Part shown: positions 1-11,671 of the stretch, in pieces
How the letters are laid out: each line of letters starts with the position of its first letter
How positions within the stretch are numbered: position 1 is the first letter of the stretch
Source: Symsagittifera roscoffensis
Taxonomy: Eukaryota > Xenacoelomorpha > Acoela > Convolutidae
Direction: 5' to 3'
Assembly (NCBI RefSeq): GCF_963678635.1
Contig: NC_087062.1
Span: forward strand, 60,369,584-60,433,583
Length of the DNA: 64,000 nt
Position numbers and translations under genes: made by a program
Notes under the pieces: generated by a model
What the model was told of the DNA's origin: nothing
Databases searched by the model: none
What the model saw: the letters and a program-made list of their open reading frames with translations, nothing else

Positions 1-1440
1 CTCTGTGTTTGAACACAGTCGGGTTAACTTTAAAATTAACGTACAGTTCGGAGTACCTCATTGGCCAGATAAGCATTTAAATGCATATGAAAAGCTGCAC
101 TGCTTTATCATGTGGATGCCTGTAGCATCTCCATTATTGCTGTGATCAAATTAAAAACAATGAGATAATTGTAATTTTTTGTGAAAGTCAAATGTATAGG
201 TTGCGCTCGAGTCAAACCTATGCTTTGAAGTTGCCTTTTCGTCATTAGACCTATGTCACCATTTAGTTAGTTTAAAATTTTCAAACGACCTATTTTATCA
301 ATTGACAAGTTGTAGAGGAACTCTAAAAACAACTGAAACACAAATAGACATAAACAGCTAAAAGATAGGAAAAAGACCTGTCACAATTGCCTGAAAACAG
401 ATAAGTCAGGCAATTGCTTCTCATTCACTAGCGTGAGAGTGAGTCAGTGACTTCAGACGAAAAATGACTGTCCAAAAAAATAATCAAATACAAATTAACT
501 GAATTCTCCAGAGCGAGAAAAAGTTAGTGAAGCTATCGTGGGTATCGTTAGGGAGTAATAATAAGTAAATCTTTTCTCAGGTAGTCAAAAGTGAAAATGG
601 ATAACGGTGGAAGATGCCTTACAGAGACAAATGAATAATTCTATCACAGACCTAATTGTTTTAATGATTTGATTTCTATTTTTGGACTTTCATTAGATTT
701 TATCTGCCAACATCGAGATTGGCCGATATAGGGTCGATCTGGTCAAAAAATGATCAGACCGAAGTCAGACAAACAGCGAACTTTTCCAGGCCAAAAATAC
801 GGTGTCCCACTCTTTAACCCTACGATATTTAACCCCCTATGTTTACACCCCCTATATTATAACCCCGTAACATGATAACTCCACAACAATTTAACCCCCT
901 TTCCAAGAAAACCAATGGCGCATTACTGTTCAGTATTACTGCTACTGCTTTTATGATGGCTCTTTTACTTCAGATGGTTTTTGGCTTTTTTGAAGAAAAA
1001 AAATAAGACCCTGAAATCCATATTATATTCTTCATGAAAAATGAGACCCTGAACTCCATTCTAATTTCTTCATATTATATAAAACCTTGAAATCCATTTT
1101 ACATTTGTACACTTTCAAATATGATATCTATCCGAACATCTCCAACTGAATCTTTCCGGTCCGTTTCATTCTCTTGATGCATTCTTCAGCCGCGGTTCTC
1201 GTCGGTTTTCCTGGCTGGCAAGACTCTATTACCGACGCCAATCCTCGTTCAACCCCAATACAAGCTTGGACCGAACCACATATAAACACGAAACTGTGCG
1301 TGTCGGTTAGAAATGAATAAATTTTCTGTTCAAAAAGGGGTATTTCGTCCTGGACGTATCGTTTCTGGTGTCCAGGTACTCGTGAATAAACCGGAATAAC
1401 TTCGGATAGAACTTGGTGATGTACTTTGGAGGTTGATTGA
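1..1440. repeat. Direct segmental duplication, copy A
   Basis: This stretch matches 4582-6018 almost base for base; the differences I see are a few one-base indels in homopolymers and one substitution. Copy A stops abruptly at 1440, inside what is coding sequence in copy B, and is followed by unrelated low-complexity CAATA-type sequence. Its left end is cut by the window edge, so its true length is unknown. The near identity implies a recent duplication or recent gene conversion. Confidence 0.93.
1128..1440 (-). pseudogene. Truncated duplicate of the last NOS exon (NADPH-binding end)
   Basis: On the minus strand this encodes the last roughly 104 residues of the nitric oxide synthase found at 5706-10611, ending in the same EMFG-stop. 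It contains the YSRVPG / YVQDE segment and the CGSVQA segment typical of the NADPH-binding half of NOS and P450 reductases. Homology ends at 1440, in the middle of an exon, with no splice acceptor there. The open frame runs on to 1493 only through unrelated low-complexity sequence. It lacks the flavin, haem and most NADPH-site residues, so it is a fragment. It could act as an alternative terminal exon only if a cryptic acceptor is used. Confidence 0.8.
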
Positions 1441-2919
1441 ACCAATACAATAGAAAACAACCCAATACAAAACAAAACAATACAACAATACAATGAAAAC
1501 CCGGGAAGTGGAAAAGAGTTCCTTTTCGTTTCGAAGAATTCGACGTTTTAAATAGCTATTTTTAAACAGAATTTTGTTTTATCTTCTGAAATCCAGTAAT
1601 GTATTGAGCTCAATTTTAAGGGAATCTTTCTTCTCGTGATCATTTTTGAAAAACCATAGGGATTTGAAAATTATCATTTTGGCCAATTTGAGATAATTGC
1701 CGTGCAATATGTTTTGTGCTATTGACGCGTAGGCGGAGATTTAATCCGTGTTAGAAATCGTTCCAAACTGAATTGAGAAAGTCTAATTGGTCCATTTAAT
1801 ACTTATGTTATATGCGAACAATATCACTTTGTACCTTGCCTATTATGCGAGGTGATGGTTTCCGCCCAAAAAAAATCAATTTTTCAAACCGTATTTCCGA
1901 AAACTTAATTGTTTTTATCTCACACGGCTACGCTTCATAGAACTAAAGGGCACTCAAAACAATCAAAGCGTTGTCCTAATAAGAGCAATCATGTTTCATT
2001 TAATTTTTCTTTCGATTTTTGAAGAAAAAGTGAAAAATTAAAGCTTGTGGTTCTTTTTTTTTGTTCAGTCAAATTTCAAACGGTTAGCTAAAAGAGTTTG
2101 ATAAAAACTCTAAAGAAAATATTTGAAAATTCGTCATTTGGCAAGTTTGGTATAATAAACGCGGGATTTTTGTTTTTGCAACACGCGTAGCAGGCCAACA
2201 TTTTCCAACACGCGTAAGGGTCGGATTAATGCGTTACCAAATGAAGTGAGGCAAGTCATTATTAGGAAGTCTTTTTTTTAAATAAAAGACGCTAAATACA
2301 ACTCTTTGTAATCGAAGTTAGCGTGTGTTGGATAAATTGAAGAAAGAACTTGAAAAAAATTACTTTGTGTCTCTTTTGATTATTTCCTCAGTTTTTCTAT
2401 CAAAAAACTTTTTGATTGGCTTTAAAATGCAGTAAAAAGTTTAGAGCTGAGCTCTCATATACGAGAAGTCTTAATTGTTTTTTATTTTCTAGAAAAATCT
2501 GTAAAAACAATCAACTTTGGCTTTTTTATCATCTTTAGTTTTCACGTTTTTCAATTTTTCCTGTTTAAAACTAGAACCTCTGCAGGCATTAATTTTGATT
2601 CGAGTAGTTAATCACATGCTCAATCATTGTTTAAACTAAATTTGTTTCTTTGATTGTTTTTGATAAATGGTAAAATTAAGGATTTTGAGAAAAATGTAAA
2701 GAAGCATGAAATAAAATTATTTTATTAAATTGTCGGTTATGATATTTATAGTATAACTCGGTTAAAAAGGCCTCTTCCATTCGCCATTTTACGTGAAGCA
2801 TTTTTCGACTCCTCAAGTTTTTTTTAATCGAATTTCCTGAAGAATTAGATTTTCCTTAAGATAATTTTTCTCATTTTTGAAGAACATACAATGAAATTTG
2901 TCTCCAATTCCGAAATCAA
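1441..2919. other. Non-coding, with a partial R1 repeat
   Basis: No convincing coding sequence. Around 1615-1790 there is a diverged, incomplete plus-strand piece of the R1 repeat, recognisable by the block resembling GATCATTTTTGAAAAACC, the 'attttggccaattt' block and the 'acgcgta.gcggagatttaatcc' block. The rest is AT-rich without visible structure. Confidence 0.6.
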
Positions 2920-3067
2920 ACAAGACATCTCGAATCAGGGCGAAGACCTGAATGTTCCGACTGCCTTTTAAGGTTTATGGAGCAGTAATAACATTAAAAA
3001 AATAAATGTATTAAAATATAAGAAAAATTTCTTTTCTAAAGTTTGAGATTTTTTTTGTGACAATTAT

Positions 3068-3082
3068 CCCCCCCCCCCCCCC
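3068..3082. repeat. Poly-C run (15 C)
   Basis: Uninterrupted run of 15 C inside the R1 copy, at a place where another copy (about 24060) has only CCCC followed by TCACACGCC. It looks like a homopolymer expansion or a sequencing error at a short C run. A similar G run occurs near 23298-23307. Confidence 0.9.
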
Positions 3083-3149
3083 GCACGCCACATAAATACA
3101 AAAGGATAGATTTAACAAATCAATTATGACATAAAGACTTTTTTCAACC

Positions 3150-3380
3150 GGCTCTTTTCCAGTTTCCCTCCCCCCTTTCAAATTCAATTCAAATTCAATT
3201 TTGAAAAGCTTATTTAACGTTGTCATGATGCAATGAAATTTGAGGTGGTGAACAAATCGATAACTGTGAACAGATTTGTTCTTCATATTTTACATCGTAA
3301 CATCACGCATTTGGCCATAATAACACGTAAAACAAACATAAAACTCGGTATTTTAAAAGGGGGGAAACTGGAAAAGAGCC
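3150..3380. mobile_element. Small inverted-repeat element (MITE-like) nested in R1
   Basis: Begins GGCTCTTTTCCAGTTTCCC and ends with its inverted complement GGGAAACTGGAAAAGAGCC (gap of one base class in the G/C run). It is flanked by TTTCAACC on the left (3142-3149) and TTTCAAAC on the right (3381-3388), a 7/8-matching candidate 8-bp target duplication. Removing it restores continuity with other R1 copies. An 8-bp target site is typical of hAT-type non-autonomous elements, but the terminal sequence is not the usual hAT one. It has no coding capacity. Confidence 0.6.
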
Positions 3381-4581
3381 TTTCAAACAATTTGGAACGA
3401 TTCTAAGACGGATTAAATATATCGCGCGTTAATTGTCCCAAACTGGCCAAAATGGCAATTTTCAAATCCCTATAGTTTTTCAAAAATGATCACAGGTAAA
3501 ATAGTTTTTCAACTTTAAGCTCTAGACAACAATACCCTTTGAATGATATGAAAAAAATGGCAGGTTAAAAAGTCGAAATTTGTCTGAAGAAAAAAACTCA
3601 CCAGAGCACAAATATTCCGTTACTTTCGTATCGAAACTCGGAACAAAAAATTTAATAACTTTTCTTGGTTAATCTACCATTATATTTTGAGCAAATTTAT
3701 ATACCCCGCTCGAGGATATCCTCCAATTTAATAAAGAAATATATTCACATCCTCTTATTATAATTGATTTTAATTCACGGAATATTGGTGCAGGATTTTT
3801 TAATATAGCCATTTTGGCCTCTTTTCAAAAAACGCCCAATCAGAGAACATGAAAAAAAACTAACAATTTATTTTTTTTATGCGCCAGGCAAATAGTACCA
3901 ACGATGACGCTAAAACTTGTGATATGGTTCTGAGGCTATTATTAAGACGACAAGGGAAGAGACACACACGAGCTTCTCAGAATGCTGTTTTTGGCCCCCT
4001 GCTAAAAAACTAAATGCATTTTTTGCTATTTGTCTGGTGTGGGAAATGTTACCTCACCCTTAAGCAACGAGTGCGTATCCTGGTGGGCTTTCCAACATCC
4101 GACCTTTAGACTGATAGGCGGATACGTAGCCATTTCGCCACCGCTACCCTTCTTGAACACCGCTGCTAATGTTCGACCGATGTTCGACCGACAAGCCGAC
4201 AGCTTCGATTTTACACTCGTCAGTAAGCATACAAACATGGAGATACTCAAATCCGTTGGCTGAAAAAAATACAAAGTGTGATTTTCAAACAGTAATTTAA
4301 AATTGGACACCAAATTAAAATTTTTCAACTGATATTTTTCAAAATGGAATAATATCTTTCGCCGTTCCTCTGAAATTACAATAGTTGGGTTTTTCATGTC
4401 TTCTGATGTAATGTTTTTTCACAAATTGTCTTCCTTCTCCACATTACAGAAAATGGAGTTAAGTTTTGATGAAGTTAGTGTAGTTAAAAGTGTGAAAAGC
4501 AAAGTAGTGTGAATTATGTTTATTTTTCGTTCAGAAGTGACCAGCTTCTAAAACTATTATGAAAGTCATTTGAAGGTTGGG

Positions 4582-6018
4582 CTCTGTGTTTGAACACAGT
4601 CGGGTTAACTTTAAAATTAACGTACAGTTCGGAGTACCTCATTGGCCAGATAAGCATTTAAATGCATATGAAAAGCTGCACTGCTTTATCATGTGGATGC
4701 CTGTAGCATCTCCATTATTGCTGTGATCAAATTAAAAACAATGAGATAATTGTAATTTTTTGTGAAAGTCAAATGTATAGGTTGCGCTCGAGTCAAACCT
4801 ATGCTTTGAAGTTGCCTTTTCGTCATTAGACCTATGTCACCATTTAGTTAGTTTAAAATTTTCAAACGACCTATTTTATCAATTGACAAGTTGTAGAGGA
4901 ACTCTAAAACAACTGAAACACAAATAGACATAAACAGCTAAAAGATAGGAAAAAGACCTGTCACAATTGCCTGAAAACAGATAAGTCAGGCAATTGCTTC
5001 TCATTCACTAGCGTGAGAGTGAGTCAGTGACTTCAGACGAAAAATGACTGTCCAAAAAAATAATCAAATACAAATTAACTGAATTCTCCAGAGCGAGAAA
5101 AAGTTAGTGAAGCTATCGTGGGTATCGTTAGGGAGTAATAATAAGTAAATCTTTTCTCAGGTAGTCAAAAGTGAAAATGGATAACGGTGGAAGATGCCTT
5201 ACAGAGACAAATGAATAATTCTATCACAGACCTAATTGTTTTAATGATTTGATTTCTATTTATGGACTTTCATTAGATTTTATCTGCCAACATCGAGATT
5301 GGCCGATATAGGGTCGATCTGGTCAAAAATGATCAGACCGAAGTCAGACAAACAGCGAACTTTTCCAGGCCAAAATACGGTGTCCCACTCTTTAACCCTA
5401 CGATATTTAACCCCCTATGTTTACACCCCCTATATTATAACCCCGTAACATGATAACTCCACAACAATTTAACCCCCTTTCCAAGAAAACCAATGGCGCA
5501 TTACTGTTCAGTATTACTGCTACTGCTTTTATGATGGCTCTTTTACTTCAGATGGTTTTTGGCTTTTTTGAAGAAAAAAAATAAGACCCTGAAATCCATA
5601 TTATATTCTTCATGAAAAATGAGACCCTGAACTCCATTCTAATTTCTTCATATTATATAAAACCTTGAAATCCATTTTACATTTGTACACTTTCAAATAT
5701 GATATCTATCCGAACATCTCCAACTGAATCTTTCCGGTCCGTTTCATTCTCTTGATGCATTCTTCAGCCGCGGTTCTCGTCGGTTTTCCTGGCTGGCAAG
5801 ACTCTATTACCGACGCCAATCCTCGTTCAACCCCAATACAAGCTTGGACCGAACCACATATAAACACGAAACTGTGCGTGTCGGTTAGAAATGAATAAAT
5901 TTTCTGTTCAAAAAGGGGTATTTCGTCCTGGACGTATCGTTTCTGGTGTCCAGGTACTCGTGAATAAACCGGAATAACTTCGGATAGAACTTGGTGATGT
6001 ACTTTGGAGGTTGATTGA
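4582..6018. repeat. Direct segmental duplication, copy B
   Basis: Nearly identical partner of 1-1440, lying 4.58 kb downstream. It covers the 3' flank of NOS and most of the terminal NOS exon. Homology to copy A ends at 6018, inside the exon, while coding sequence continues to about 6224. Copy B is therefore the parental, intact side. Confidence 0.93.
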
Positions 6019-6224
6019 GTCAATTTCTTCAACTCGTCAGCATATGGGAGATCATTTGGAGTTCTGCAGCCAATGAACAGAATCCGGTCTTTCTCGGGTA
6101 TCCGAGTCGTTCTGCTAAGAGACAAAAATCTCGTGCCAGAATGCGCGGAACGGAGCAATTCCTGAGCCGAAGGCGAACATCAGAAGTCGAGAATCCATTG
6201 TTTCCATGACGTTGGAAAAATCAC
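5706..6224 (-). CDS. NOS: NOS exon 4 (NADPH-binding domain, stop codon)
   Basis: Likely starts after the acceptor CATAAG at 6225 and encodes FAFGSGIAPFRAFW, the glycine-rich NADPH/FAD interface, then RILFIGCR, the YSRVPG and YVQDE blocks, CGSV, and ends EMFG with TAG at 5708-5706. The GSGIAPFRAFW and ILFIGCR blocks lie in different frames; the switch falls at a five-base T run (plus-strand A run 6124-6128) just before an in-frame TAG. Residues usually found between FVR and the first NADPH block are short or missing, so a small exon may have been overlooked in 6225-6983. The part below 6018 is duplicated at 1128-1440. Confidence 0.78.
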
Positions 6225-9200
6225 CTTATGAGGATCCTGCAACTGTCCTGGAAGACGCAAGGAGGGATTTGCAATCACAAAAATTCGCACCTTACTTGTT
6301 TTTTCGTCTGTGTTTGAGGCAAACAATTGTTCAATTTTAGACTCTACTTTGGGGCGGAAGTATGGAACCAGTCCGGAGTATTCCTTTTCTTAGTTGGTTT
6401 GTAACCAACTGTACTGACTATGCCATGAAATTTGTTCGCACTCATCCGAGGTTGGTGGGATTCAATAGAGGGTAGAATCTGAAATTAATTCTCAATTTGT
6501 TTCTGGAAGGAGATAGTTGATGGTTAAAAACTAAAATTAGCATCCATGTCAAACTTTTTTGGCATTGAAACTTCTCTATAGGCATGGTACTATACATAAA
6601 CGCATGGGCGGATCTAGGAGCTTCTCGAAGGAGGTGTGAGGGTATCAATAAAACAATAGAAAATTTCATGCATCTTTTTAGAGGCCCACCGGGATGATTT
6701 TAGAAGCTTTAGTCTAATATTAATGGCGCCCTAACTTGCAAAAAAAAATAAACTGCAGTCGAGTTGATGAGAAATACGCCTAAAATTTGGCTTAATGACT
6801 TTGAATGTTTTAACCAAAAAATGAGCTTTTTGTCGACGCGCCCTCTCCCTTAAAATCTTTGCATATTCGATTTGCACCCGCTACTAGAAAATTTTCTGGT
6901 CAATCGCTCAAAATGAATCTCGTGAAAAAATAACAAAGAACAGACCTTTTTGTTGGTTTTGTATGGTTTCAATGACGATACACTTTTGTCTTTGACGACT
7001 GTTTGGTGAAGGAAATTGGAGCACATGCCATATCGTCTGGTTCCATTGGGTGTTTCATATGTTACCACACTGACTGTGATCTGCAATTTGTTCACGTTGG
7101 TTCTTGGTGAAGATGAAATTGAGTAGGGGCGGGGCTGAAGAGGGGGTAGAATCTAAAAATTAATAATTATCAGGCTTCTGACTAATATAGTGCGCAAGGA
7201 ACTAGTTTCACTCCCTCGTCGATCCAATCAGAAGTCGGGGATCATAGGAGGGGAAGGGGGAGCTTGCGGCTTAATCTGTGTTCGTTTTTTTCGGCCTTGG
7301 AAATTTTTTCAACTTTTGACTAAGAATAGTCAAAAGTTAAAATATGATTAATTTGAAAATAACCTTGGAAAAATATAATAGATTGAAAGCATGTAAATTT
7401 GCAACCTGAATCAGCTCATGTAGCTTGATCTCGACAGATTTGAACTCCTCCAAAACTTCATTTACAGTCGACCGATTGACTGACCACTCGGAATAAACCT
7501 CATTATTTTCAATCAGCTGCATTATTTTCTTCCTTTCGCCTTCATCTGATACGTATCTTACCAAACTTGCCAGAACATTCGGAAGTGAAGGCGTGACCAA
7601 GTCGACGTATTTTGAAATGAGTTCACGCAAAGACTGAAAGGTGCCATTAGAAATAACACTCAGAGAACAAGGTCGATCTAAGTCAAGGTCGTCCAATTTC
7701 ATTCCGCATCTTTTTATTACCTTTTCAACATCTGAGTTTGGGTTTTCTGGGAAAATATAGACGTGATCTCCAGCCAAATAAGGCATGTCTTTTATTTCTA
7801 ACTCTATTTGACGTACCGAGTGCTGGTTTTTGGAAGAACTCGAACGCCCTTTATTCCCATTTTCGGTTTTCTTCACTAGCTCGTTGTTCATGAGAACCGT
7901 CGCTTCCAGTGGGTTGGTTTTTGTGTATGGTCCCACGTCTTCTCTACTAACACACAAGTCATCGTAAAAGCGAAGTTCAATCATACCTTCAGCTCCTTCT
8001 GCATCAGGTAATTCAGCATTCTCCGAACTTGATTCCAAGTCGTTCGATATATTTTCTTCATCATTGAGGGTATCGGTTTTGTGGGGCGATGCTTGTTTGA
8101 CTGGTAACGCTTGTTTGAGTGCCAAGATAGCTCCCGTTTCCCACTTGCAGAAAGTTTTGTACTGGTCGCTCAGCGCGTCACAAGTTGCAACAGTGTGCAA
8201 CCTAGTGGCTCCAAGACTTTCCAGAGTTTTGTCGAGACAAACACCGAACTCGCAGAAGTCTTCATATGCTTTAGAACCTATCGCGCAAACAGCATATACA
8301 AAGTGACTACATGAATTCCTTAGCTCGCGGTTCGCTTGACCAATATCTTTATCCTCTGGCTCAATTAAATTTTGGTTAATTTCTTCCATCCATTGTTCGG
8401 TTTGAAGCCCATTAGCTGGCGCATTCCCTCGGCCGAATGTAGAAGTTATTATAAACAACAGTTTTGGGGTTTTGTCTGTGTTGCTGAACGAGAATTTGTC
8501 CAACTCATACAACTCTGCTCTGTAGCCCTCCTTAAAAAGTCGACTAACCGTCTGTTTGGCATACGACTCCGCTGTTCCCGTTGTGGACGCATACAAAACG
8601 GCAACACAATTTCGTTTCTTCACTCGGGATAATAACATTCCAAAAAGCGGGTTCAGTACATTACCAACTAGTTCCCAGTTGTTTTTCATCCTTAGTTTCA
8701 CTTTAAATGTTTGCTTTTTTCGAAGTCTCTCGAAATACGGGATCCATGGTTCGGTCTGATCAAGTATGCTCGGTTTCACCAAGTAGTTCATCATCTCTTG
8801 ATGGAAAGCGGGACTCATCCCGCTACTAATTGGAGGCACAATCCACACCCAGTCCGCCGGAGTGTTTCCGCGAGCCGCAGTGTCTTCTTTTAAGAACTTC
8901 TGAAATCCGGCTGCCGCAGTATGGTGATCCACAATCGATATTTGAACTTTCTGGAAAGAATGTAAAACAGCGGCATTGACCTCAACATAAATGCGGTCAA
9001 TGTTGAGTTGACTACTAGCGGCTAAAGTTACATCAAAATCCATAATATGCGCTAGCTTAGGGATAACATTATAACGCTGAACGTCACATAAGTTGCGACC
9101 GATTTCAGTTTCCATGGACCACCCGCTAAAAGGAACACATTTGAACACCACGCCACCAATTTCTATAGCTTTATCGGCTACAAACGGCTGGGCGAACCAT

Positions 9201-10611
9201 CGCAAACCCAGTTGACGTATCGCGCGGTCGTATTTTGGGTCGGGGTGACAAAGTTTGACAATCGGCCGACAGTCTTCAGGCAACTCGTACCAACTGGGTC
9301 ATCTTCCGGATTGCAATGAACAATTACAGGCAACACATCCCACTCGGTTCGTTCACTTTCGGGTTTGCTCCAACCAATTTTCATCGCCAATCGAGTTAGC
9401 TCTCGATTTGCTGGGTCGCCTAGAAGCGTGCCGTCGGTTTGCTCATAACAAGCGAATCTCAAATATTGACTGGACCACAACCTCGCGTTTTGAGGCAAAA
9501 ACAAAACAGTTGCTTTCAACTTTCCCTCGTTAAAAGAGCTTCGTAAGTGTTGACAAATGACTTCGAACATGGCGTCATTTGTCTTCACTTCTCTTTTGTC
9601 TATTATTTCAAGTGTCTGCCAATAGAGGCGGTTAATACACCTGGCTGCATTGCGCCATGCAAGCTGCGCTCCGTATCTCAGTTCGTCTGTAGTGTACGTA
9701 GCCAACTGTTTTGTCTTGATTTCCTCTTCAATCTCTTTCAGTCGAATTTGGTACTCGTTGTCACTAGTTTTCTTGTCCTTGTGATAAATTGTCAAATATT
9801 GTTTTGCTTCTTGTAGAAATTGCTTTTTATTGTAATTCGGCAAGGGCCAGTTTTCATCGGAAGCGTCTTTCTTTGGGTAGGGTGAGTAGTTCATGAGTGA
9901 GCTGGTACATACTTGGTGCCGACAGTCCTAATGAAAGGTGCAATACTAAAAATCGGGCCCTTGGAAAATGCAAATATGAAATACAGCTCCTGACTTTCAG
10001 CGATAAATATATTCGCAAAAGGTGTATTTTTTCAATAATTTTTAGTTTGAAACTTAAGAGTTAGTAAAATTTTTGCGATATACTGTTATTGGAAGAAAAT
10101 TTTGCATAAAATTAGGAACCACAAATAAACGTCGAATGGGGGAAAAGTAAAAGAAATCCCATCATTCGTGATACCAAGTTTTCAAAAAAGTTCTTGAAAG
10201 TTTTACTTTTTAGGTCGAATATTCGATTAACTTGGCTCTGCGATTGAATTTCAAATTTATTTTCAGCGCTAGCCGACATTTTACTGAAGATTATTCAGTC
10301 AAGAAAACAATCTACAAGCTAAACTCGCAAAAAGATTTAGCAAAAAAATATTGATTAAAAAGCAAAAACATTTCTGAAAAAAGTAAAAATCAATTTCTGC
10401 AACTTCAACGGTAGTCAGACTTTCTGCACTAGCCGTGTATTCTTCAGAGCCAAATAATGATGATCTGTACTTTTACCTGATAATGCTCTGATTTTGGTCC
10501 AGTCACGGGAATACTTTCCTCTGTCTGGTAGTTCCTCAGTACCGTTTTTGCACTCACAGTCGCAGTCAGAACTGGACACTCAGTTTTGTCGAACCCTGGG
10601 AGGAGCTGCAT
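5706..10611 (-). CDS. NOS: Nitric oxide synthase, four exons, with two frame breaks
   Basis: Makes nitric oxide and citrulline from L-arginine with NADPH and O2, as a cytosolic or membrane-associated haem-flavoprotein. My model is exons 10477-10611, 7406-9927, 6984-7152 and 5706-6224, about 1,115 codons, close to known NOS sizes. The order of domains is complete: zinc CxxxxC, haem oxygenase with the RNAARC thiolate Cys, a basic calmodulin-site region, flavodoxin (ASTTGTAES), FAD domain (YSISSSP) and NADPH domain (GSGIAPFRAFW, IGC, YVQDE). The FMN-domain insert is short (about 35 residues) and the protein ends at EMFG with no C-terminal tail, more like inducible than neuronal NOS. Two frame breaks (about 9290 and 6124-6128) mean either assembly errors or a recent pseudogene. 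The family assignment is secure; the functional state is not. Confidence 0.85.
6984..7152 (-). CDS. NOS: NOS exon 3 (FAD-binding segment)
   Basis: Starts after a TTTTTAG acceptor and encodes LQPRPYSISSSP, the FAD-binding RxYS motif of the ferredoxin-reductase fold, followed by LQITVSVVTYET and YGMCSNFL, all characteristic of NOS and P450 reductase. The likely donor is A then GTGTAT at 6983. The intron to exon 2 (7153-7405) is 253 bp with GT-AG ends. The donor position is uncertain by a few bases. Confidence 0.75.
7406..9927 (-). CDS. NOS: NOS exon 2 (oxygenase, calmodulin region, FMN domain)
   Basis: Opens after an acceptor (CATTAG) with DCRHQVC, the CxxxxC pair that binds interdomain zinc in NOS dimers. 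Then come RNAARCINRLYW (haem Cys and stacking Trp), the substrate-site GWSMETEIG with its Glu (Ser where Tyr is usual), HHTA and ADWVWIVPP of the pterin/dimer region. A Lys/Arg-rich amphipathic stretch follows, then VLYASTTGTAESYA and TSTFGRGNAPANG of the FMN domain, and the start of the FAD domain (SLSVISN). It ends ATTCAG then GTTGCA. The frame changes once at about 9289-9291, where EDDPV and YELPED are adjacent in family alignments but sit in different frames. Outside that point it is open throughout. Confidence 0.85.
10477..10611 (-). CDS. NOS: NOS exon 1 (start codon, zinc-region lead-in)
   Basis: ATG at 10611-10609, preceded six bases upstream by an in-frame TAG. It encodes 45 residues (MQLLPGFDKTECP...) including VLRNYQTEES, which corresponds to the conserved VKNWETG-type lead-in before the NOS zinc motif. 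It ends CAG then GTAAAA, a good donor, in phase 0. The next exon opens in phase 0 with the zinc cysteines. It is too short to stand out as an ORF; I place it because the N-terminal homology and both splice signals agree. Confidence 0.72.
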
Positions 10612-11471
10612 GGTCTATTGTTGACCATTCTTTTTATCTATCTTTGCTCTATATTTAAAATTATTTAAATACATTAATGAGGAGAAGTTCTGTCTTAATT
10701 ATTTGATCTAAATGAATTTGAAAAAATTAAATTTCAAATCAAAAAGTAAGTCAGACGTTTTACCTGCTCCTCTCAATTGAAACTTCAATCAAAATTTATT
10801 ATCTGAAATCAAGTTGAGCTTCTTTTCAGAATCGATAACAAGACAAATCCGATATAGTATAGGTTAATCGGAGCTCAGGAGATTGAGCACAACTTTATTA
10901 TATAGCTGAAATCAATTTGAGTTTGTTTTCAGAGCCGAGATCAAGGGAAGCCCGATGAAGGTTAATTTGAGCTCGGGAGCTCAGAACTAATTAGAGTTGT
11001 AACTTGTTGAACTAAATGTTCCATGACACTGAGTTTAAAGTGATTTGTAATTCAGAGTCAACTTTTCCGACGTTAAACTGTACTAATTTTAGTTCGGCTT
11101 CATTAACTAGCAATTTTAATATAACCATTTCAAAAATTTTATGAAGGAAAAGGTATGAAGAAACCAGGAATTTTAATTTATTATGTAAAATTAAGGAAAA
11201 GCAAAATCTACACCAGCTGTTTTGCGCTAGCGATTTTTGATTTTGCTATTACTCACTCGATTTCTTAAATAAATTGCAACGAAGCGAAGTAGTTTTTCAA
11301 TGTGCCGGAAACAGACAAGTTATTAGGAGCAACAAAACATTTGATTTTTGTAAAATCAATTATAAATATGACCAGTTCTTGGCAATATTTTTTCAATTAA
11401 ACAGCTTAAATAACCTATAACCTCTCATCAGTTTAATAAACAATACTGATCTCGGGGGTCTAAAACTAACA
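10612..11471. other. Upstream flank of NOS, no gene seen
   Basis: AT-rich sequence upstream of the NOS start codon, ending at the assembly gap. I see no open frame with recognisable protein similarity. Any NOS promoter or 5' untranslated exon would lie here or beyond the gap, but I cannot point to one. Confidence 0.5.
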
Positions 11472-11671
11472 NNNNNNNNNNNNNNNNNNNNNNNNNNNNN
11501 NNNNNNNNNNNNNNNNNNNNNNNNNNNNNNNNNNNNNNNNNNNNNNNNNNNNNNNNNNNNNNNNNNNNNNNNNNNNNNNNNNNNNNNNNNNNNNNNNNNN
11601 NNNNNNNNNNNNNNNNNNNNNNNNNNNNNNNNNNNNNNNNNNNNNNNNNNNNNNNNNNNNNNNNNNNNNNN
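11472..11671. other. Assembly gap (200 N)
   Basis: Exactly 200 N, a placeholder length, so the real distance is unknown. Confidence 0.99.

Larger units (their letters stand above)
2920..3646 (-). repeat. R1 dispersed repeat, minus-strand copy, interrupted
   Basis: Reverse-complement copy of the R1 family (compare 48145-48673). On this strand it begins with the CAAGA..TCTCG end and a degenerate GGGC..AAG..CCTG hairpin, and ends with the GGAACAA hairpin terminus. It is longer than other copies because of a 15-base C run at 3068-3082 and a 231-bp insertion at 3150-3380. Confidence 0.75.

Noticed and set aside
4030-4263. 77-codon ORF as a gene (MSGVGNVTSPLSNE...)
   Set aside because: Its start shares a short block (TTACCTCACCCTTAAGCAACGAG) with the repeat near 47135-47160, and an equally long ORF exists on the opposite strand; there is no known domain.
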